Below, piece by piece: positions 58,291-64,000 of a stretch of 64,000 bases of DNA. The stretch covers positions 893,315-957,314 of the forward strand of contig NW_004450478.1 in the NCBI RefSeq assembly GCF_000321225.1, in the 5' to 3' direction. The position numbers and the translations under genes are program-made. This DNA comes from Odobenus rosmarus divergens. Lineage: Eukaryota; Chordata; Mammalia; Carnivora; Odobenidae. How positions within the stretch are numbered: position 1 is the first letter of the stretch; each line of letters begins with the position of its first letter. The notes under the pieces were generated by a model. That model had not been told where the DNA came from, did not search any database, and saw nothing but the letters and a program-made list of their open reading frames with translations.

Positions 58291-58306
58291 AAGAAGACAT
58301 CTCCTA

Positions 58307-61300
58307 TCTTATGTATGGTTTTTGTTTACCTTAGGAATGCATTAATGCTCCAAGCAAAAGCCCATTTAAATGATTCTAAAAATATCCAAATCCCCTATTA
58401 AATAGACCTGCTGTGGAATCCAAAATGATATTTTAATCTTCTAAAATATGGCTGGGGATGTATTCTAATGCAATTTAAATTCTACAGAAATTTGTGTGCC
58501 TGACATGCTATTTTATTTTTCAGTGCTCTAGACTAATGCATCCTTATAGGAAATGACTATATCACTGCGTGTTAAAGTGGATAACATGTCTGAAAATAGT
58601 CAAAATATATGTAAATCAGTATTTCAAGTAGGACCTAATGGAACCATTTAAACAGGCTTATTGAAGTTTGACCCATAATTGTGATTGTATGAGTGTGTTG
58701 TCAGTTTTACTTCCCACTGCTAGTTGATCACCAGAGGACGTAAATAGCCATGGAGTGTATAATTGGTGCCGTGTTACCACAAGTAGTTATTTAAATTCAA
58801 CTTCTTTCTACTCCCCTGAAATCATGTGCATTAGTAATAATAAAGCTGCTGAAATAAATAGATGCTTTGGAAATATAATCAAATCTTTGAAACATGTTAG
58901 TTTTATTTTTTTCTCACTAGCATACTAACCTGGAAACCCTTCATGTTTATGCTTTACAAAAGCTAACATTCAAACCTAGTCTATGAGCAGATGATGTGGG
59001 TTGTTTTTAAGCACAGCGTTGTTTTGAAAATTAATGAGGTCAAACATTCCACTAAAAAAAACCCAAAGATATTAGCCGCTCACTCTTGGATATTTTAAAG
59101 CAGGCTAGAAGGACCACTTTTTTTTTTTAACCCAATTCAATGTGCTTCAGCTCTTCGAGGAGATCTACTTCATCATTGTGTGATAAGAAACAAGCCTGTC
59201 AAACCAACGTGCCCCAGGTCACTGTGTCCCTTTCAATCAGGAAAGTTGGGGCTGTAGTGTTGCTGACCCAGAACTATGCAGATTGTTCATTAGCATAATG
59301 GCTGATCAACTTAATGCATTTTAATGCCATTAACTTTTCCCCATACCTAGAAAAGAAAGAAAGTGTAAAAAATTACAATTTCAGGTTTGTCATGGTAGAT
59401 CTTCAGTTGAGATTCTTTTATCCCAAATTTCACGGACTAAAAGTCAGTTGTAGAAGCTACATTCACATATTCTGGTTGAGGTCAAGACTAAGAGGTGCAT
59501 TACTAGAAAGAAAGGTGAAGGCAACAGTCTTCTACCTATGCTCTGTTCCACCAACCTTAGGGCTAATGTCTGAGTTTAGGCAAAACAACGTCTTAAAACA
59601 GTAACTCTGTCTTTAAAGCAACAAGAAAGATAAGGATTTCTTAGGCTTTGAAAAAGTAAAATATTCATTTACCATACTGGTAACAGGCAGCATACCCGTG
59701 GCAGGCAGCATGGACGTGACATTGCCAAAGAAACGCGAAATTAACAGAAGAAACAGGCAAAATCCAACAAAGAACAGGCCAATATAGACAGGTAGTTTCA
59801 AAATTAATTATTAAAAGTTATGGAAATCAAGAGGACAAGACCAGTGGCCATTTGAAACCAAAGTTCAATAAGAAGAGGAAAACGGATCTGCTCTAGCTCG
59901 GAGATCTCTCTGGGCAAACGCTGTCCCGTAAACCTACATCAGTCTACCTGAAGAAGTTGACCCAATGGACTCTGAGGTTGGAGAGTTTAGATCGCCAAGC
60001 CTGACTCACTTGGTAGATTCTAACCTTTTCCTGTATCCTGTTTGTGTCATGGCTGGTTTTAGTTGAGGCCACAGTCGGTGTCGGATGAGAAGCCTGCATA
60101 TTATAAGTTGACGTGCACAACCTCTTACGGCCGCCTGCTTCTTGACACTTTTCCTAATCCCTGCTCACTGGCTGTGACCTTTCCCTTTTCCAGGTCTCTG
60201 TCGTACGTTGCAGCGGGTATAGTGCTCTGCTTTGTGTAGTGATTATTTTTATCTTACCTTCCCTGTAAGATGCTAACCTTCCTAAAAGTGGGATTTATGA
60301 GTAATTTGTATACATACTGTGTACTCCCTAGTACAATCACTTGTTGAGCTGAACAAATTTCATTACCCAACCCCATGAAAAGATATTAATCTGGCTTAAT
60401 GATGATGATGATGATGGCATTTGGATTTGTCTAGGTTCTTTTTAAGATAAAGATAATTTACATGAACTGTCATATATCTGAGACTATAATCATATCCTTT
60501 CTCTGTGTTATGTGTAGCATGTAAAAATACTGATTAATCATTCTCTTTGTTAACAAGACTGAAAAATAAAAGATACTGCTAACATTTAGAGATAAAAATA
60601 ATAAGCATGTAGGAACACCCAGTTCTATCAAGAGCTCTTTAACTGCATGATTATCAATTGCCAGAAAGATCCCAAGGTCCCTTTTGTGTGATGTATATTT
60701 CAAGAGATCATCTTGTCCGTAAGGACCCTTGAGAGGGTCTGTATGGCCACAATTAAAAAGTGAAATATTCATAAGGGCATGTATGTGATATTGCTCAATC
60801 TTGGAAGACTTTCTGAAAGAGGTGACTTCTCAGAATGTAGATAAGAGAGAAGTTGTATTTCGTAAGATTAAACTTACATGTTATTTAAGTTAGGATCATG
60901 TTAACAGGTTTTAGAAAGAGAGAGATTTATATTTCCTTCATGTCAGAGGTAAGTGGGACTCTGCTTCAGAAAGTCCTTAGGGACCAAGGCACCTTCCAGT
61001 CATCCAAGGATGTAACCACTGTTCTCATGTTCCAAGATGACAAATGGAGCTCCACCTATTACACTCAAGGTCCATGGACACTGGAAAAAGTGGCAAAGAT
61101 TGGAGGACTACTGTATTTTAAGGAAGTGTTCCAGAAGTACAGGACATTTCTAGTTGGATTTTATTAACCTAAATTCATCACATACTCTAACTTACCTAAA
61201 CAAAAGAGCCTGGGAAAGTAGTTTTGCTTCAAATGAACATATGTACTCAGGTAAAAGCCAGATTTTTTACTATGGTAGAAGAAGAGGATTGTGAATATTA

Positions 61301-61544
61301 GAGGACACCTATGAGCCTCTGCCACAAAACAGTACAGATTACAAAGGAGGTATTTAGAGAAATAAAGCAATGAAACAAAAGTAGAGGAAGAAACGAGGTC
61401 TTAATAATTTTTGCAATTTGCCATACTGGTCCTTATTTAATATCCCTTCAAAGAGATATCCATTTACTAACATGTTACAAATATCAGGTGTCACTTTCAT
61501 TGAGATAGGCACATTATAAGGTACAGTAGCTCACAGGGGCTATT
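58307..61544. other. Large single-copy block
   Basis: Mostly unique. 59000-59340 is a candidate conserved element with homeobox-like cores. 59880-60215 is CpG-enriched. 60240-60350 may be a diverged L2 end. 60950-61160 (TCTGCTTCAGAAAGTCCTTA, GGGACCAAGGCACCTTCCAG) resembles a common old mammalian repeat, so the 89-codon frame at 60898-61167 is probably repeat-derived. Confidence 0.35.
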
Positions 61545-61560
61545 AGAAGAGCATTTAATA

Positions 61561-61732
61561 GGGGTGCCTGGGTGCTGCAGTCAGGTGAGCAGTTAACTCT
61601 TGCTTTCAGCTCAGCTCATGATCTCAGGGTTGTGGGATTGAGCCCCACGTCAGGCTCCGTGCTCAGTGTCTGCTGGAGATGCTCTCTCTCTTTCTCTTTC
61701 TCTCAAATAAAAAATAAATATTATTGAAAAAA
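61561..61732 (+). mobile_element. Carnivore SINE with perfect 16-bp TSD
   Basis: Head GGGGTGCCTGGGTGCTGCAG, GGGTTGTGGGATTGAGCCCC, a short CT-rich middle and an AATAAAAAATAAATATT tail. The TSD AGAAGAGCATTTAATA is identical at 61545-61560 and 61733-61748, although the body is diverged from the young subfamily. Confidence 0.94.
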
Positions 61733-61748
61733 AGAAGAGCATTTAATA

Positions 61749-62549
61749 AACCAAGTGAGAACAATGTATTAAAAGGCACCGTGGAAAGCTGAGCATGTTA
61801 GCTCTACCCACGGGAAATAAATGTCCATGAGGCTTAGACTGAGGCTTAGTGTACATTTTTTATCTGCTTTTTTTTTTTTTAATTTCTTTTAAGGAAGCCA
61901 AATGAATTACACTGGGTACTATTTTCCAGCATGGTCACTTGAAGATATAAGTAAAACTATTAATATATTATACAATTCAGTTCATAGGAAAATTTTTCTT
62001 TGAGACTAACCTAAGAAATCTGTGATTTGCCTTGCATTCAAAATTATAGGCAGGAAGCAGTTCATCCGCATGAGCCTTGTATCGTAAATTATATTCTAAT
62101 TGCCTAACCTGTCAAGTTTCTATACTGCTAAATATTCAGCTGAAGCAAAGGGAAGAAAACCTCATTATATACTGAGCTGTATTTAAATGGATTCTCTGAT
62201 AAGAGAAATTTTTACAAAGCCAGCTCCTACAGGCTTATGGAAATTAATGAGTGCTCAAAATATATTTCTGTATTTTATTGTAAATAAATTATAACTGAGT
62301 TAAAAACAAATAATAAATAATTTTTATTAGCCCATTTATCTTATATTTAAAGTTCCAGCATAAAGGAGGAAGCTATACGTATTTTCCTTATTTTCATCAT
62401 TGGTAGCAAAAAAACATTTTATTTTTTTATTTATCTATAAAAAGCACATTAAAAGAGGTGCAGCCTTACTTTCCAAGGACTTAAAACTATTTTCCAGTAA
62501 CAATTTTCATCACAGAAATTCTTTTAAGAGGTGGGGGGGCTTTTAATCG
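61749..62549. other. Single-copy AT-rich spacer
   Basis: T-run near 61870; nothing else recognised. Confidence 0.4.
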
Positions 62550-62935
62550 TATTGGTCTCTTTATCTAGAATGTCTTTCTTTAATTTGCTTCAGTCCCCTC
62601 TGCCCATGTCCTGTCCCCATCATACACTCTTCTCTTAGAGCAAATTTTACTTAACTTTCAAGACCCAGCTTACATGCTATCACAGCAATGTTTGGTGCTG
62701 TCCCCATCTGGACGCCAAAGCTGCCTCTTTTATTCTCTTTGTGTATGGATCTGATATCATGCAGCGCATACTGTTTTGTTATAGTACTTTGTCCTCATTT
62801 TATCACCCCTACTAGATGACTTCTTTGTTGAGTATCAAACGCCCATCTGATTAATTTTGGTACCACCATGGCCCCATATAGCACAGGGTACCCAGCACAT
62901 AGTGAATCCTCAAAAAATGCAATAGCTGTGGATAC
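62550..62935 (+). repeat. L2 LINE relic
   Basis: TTTATCTAGAATGTCTTTCT, ACTTTCAAGACCCAGCTTAC, TACTAGATGACTTCTTTGTT, GCACAGGGTACCCAGCACAT and AGTGAATCCTCAAAAAATGC in L2 3' order. Confidence 0.75.
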
Positions 62936-63705
62936 AAAAGAAGGCAACAGTTAAATAAATCCTGGATTATGTTGGCATTTTCATAAAATTATGTTTTGTC
63001 TGTGGACCTTTTTAGCTCCAAAGAGCTGATTTGCTCTGAATGTTCACTTATAATCATTTTACTAAATTAGATACTGCTCTCAGAGATCAGAAAAGGTCTC
63101 TAGCTTGCATTTTGGCAGTTTTTGGCATCAGTTAAGAAGGTGTTGTTTGGACTAACAGCACAGTCCAGAGATGGGAAGTGACTGATTATTCTGTGGTTCA
63201 CTAAAGCTCCACAATGAAGGGCCCGGGTAGATACAGTTTCCATTCAAGACATCATCTTCACCAATCATCTTAAACATAAGTGAATGATTCTTGTCTCCTA
63301 AGCACTTTGGATTTCCATAACTATTTTAATAGTGCTTATTATCTTCTCTCTTACCCGATAATAAATTACCTTGTGTTCTCTAAGGCCATCTAACTTGATG
63401 TTAAGCCCTCACTATTGAAACATTCTTGCAGAATTTGTGAGGATCCTCACAATCTCCAGTGCTAGAAGTTCCAAGGTGCTTGTATTTTTGAAATTCTTCC
63501 AAATACTTTCAGGACCAGATGTTAAAAAACTGCAATATCCAAGAGTAATTCAATCCAAAAAAGAAAAAGACAAAAATAAAACCGACCAATCCAACAAACA
63601 ATAACAGCAAAATAAAACTGAAACTGTTTCTGTTCTGCAAATTTCTAAAGGCTCGCAAAATTTCATTAAGTTACATAACTTGGTATTTTTGCCTCATTTC
63701 AGAGA
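62936..63705. other. Single-copy spacer
   Basis: Nothing recognised. Confidence 0.4.
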
Positions 63706-63720
63706 TAAACTTTGCTTTTC

Positions 63721-63843
63721 TATTTATATATATATATATGTTTTTTATATTTTTTAAGTGATCTCTACACCCAAAGTGGGGCTCAACCTTACAACACTGA
63801 GATCGAGTCTCATGCTGTTTAGACTGAGCCAGCAAGGTGCCCC
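63721..63843 (-). mobile_element. Older short carnivore SINE, reverse
   Basis: TTTTTTAAGTGATCTCTACA is the reverse of the older TAGAGATTACTTAAA type, followed by the reversed tRNA-like head ending GAGCCAGCAAGGTGCCCC. The TSD TAAACTTTGCTTTTC / TAAACTTTGTTTTC (one indel) lies at 63706-63720 and 63844-63857. Confidence 0.9.
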
Positions 63844-63857
63844 TAAACTTTGTTTTC

Positions 63858-64000
63858 CTCTATGAGTTGTGATTAATATGGGTTTATGTATCATAACAGA
63901 TAATATTCTATCTGTAATATAGAAGCCTATGAATAAATAATATGACTTTTGATTGACTTTCCATTCTGTTGTATCACAAATAATGGTTAAATCTTATGTT
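63858..64000. other. Single-copy end of window
   Basis: Nothing recognised. Confidence 0.4.

Noticed and set aside
60898..61167. 89-codon plus-strand ORF that looks protein-like
   Set aside because: The underlying DNA resembles a widespread old mammalian repeat, so the frame is probably incidental.

Overview
The window looks like 64 kb of intergenic or deep intronic DNA from a carnivoran mammal, most likely an arctoid caniform (bear, seal, weasel or raccoon side). The base composition is AT-rich and CpG-poor. It holds about two dozen tRNA-Lys-derived carnivore SINEs with the head GGGCGCCTGGGTGGCTCAGT, a CT-rich middle and an AATAAATAAATAAAATCTTT tail. Neither the canid SINEC_Cf head (GGGATCCCTGGGTGGCGCAG) nor the felid consensus was seen, so dog and cat are unlikely. 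The organism call rests on SINE and L1 consensus features I remember, not on a search.

No protein-coding gene, rRNA, tRNA gene, CRISPR array or intact mobile element could be supported. Every ORF over 60 codons is either inside a repeat or has no recognisable domain. A few segments have exon-like geometry (acceptor, open frame, donor) and are listed as low-confidence candidates. The best are 54397-54429 and 55042-55134, which are phase-compatible on the + strand. Pseudo-exons of this quality are expected by chance in a sequence this long.

Layout: 1-5 kb has an L1 3' end, four SINEs and a relic disrupted by one of them, then an interrupted L2. 5-14 kb is mostly single-copy, with a GC-rich block at 7690-8128 and one young SINE at 10.1 kb. 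14-19 kb has an L2 split by a MER5A-like element, a MIR split by an 86-bp L1 end, and further SINEs. 19-29 kb is largely unique, with MIRs, one SINE and a long L2 at 23.85-24.67 kb. 29-32 kb is a cluster of old repeats, including a MER5A split by a SINE with an internally amplified segment. 32-37 kb is unique. 37-43 kb has SINEs, MIRs and L2 tails. 43-49 kb has a 218-bp L1 end, old repeats and an AT-rich 89-bp tandem repeat. 49-53.3 kb is dense in nested repeats (an old L1, four SINEs, a quasi-palindrome and another SINE). 53-64 kb is mainly unique, with an old L1 ORF2 relic, a 68-bp L1 insertion, a CpG-enriched patch near 60 kb, an L2 and two SINEs.

The target-site duplications (TSDs), many of them perfect, give a clear insertion history: L2 and MIR first, MER5A and old L1 next, old SINEs after that, and young SINEs and truncated carnivore L1 ends last. 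If anything here is functional it is probably non-coding (conserved-enhancer-like AT-rich blocks) or an unrecognised small exon. Both need comparative or transcript data to decide.
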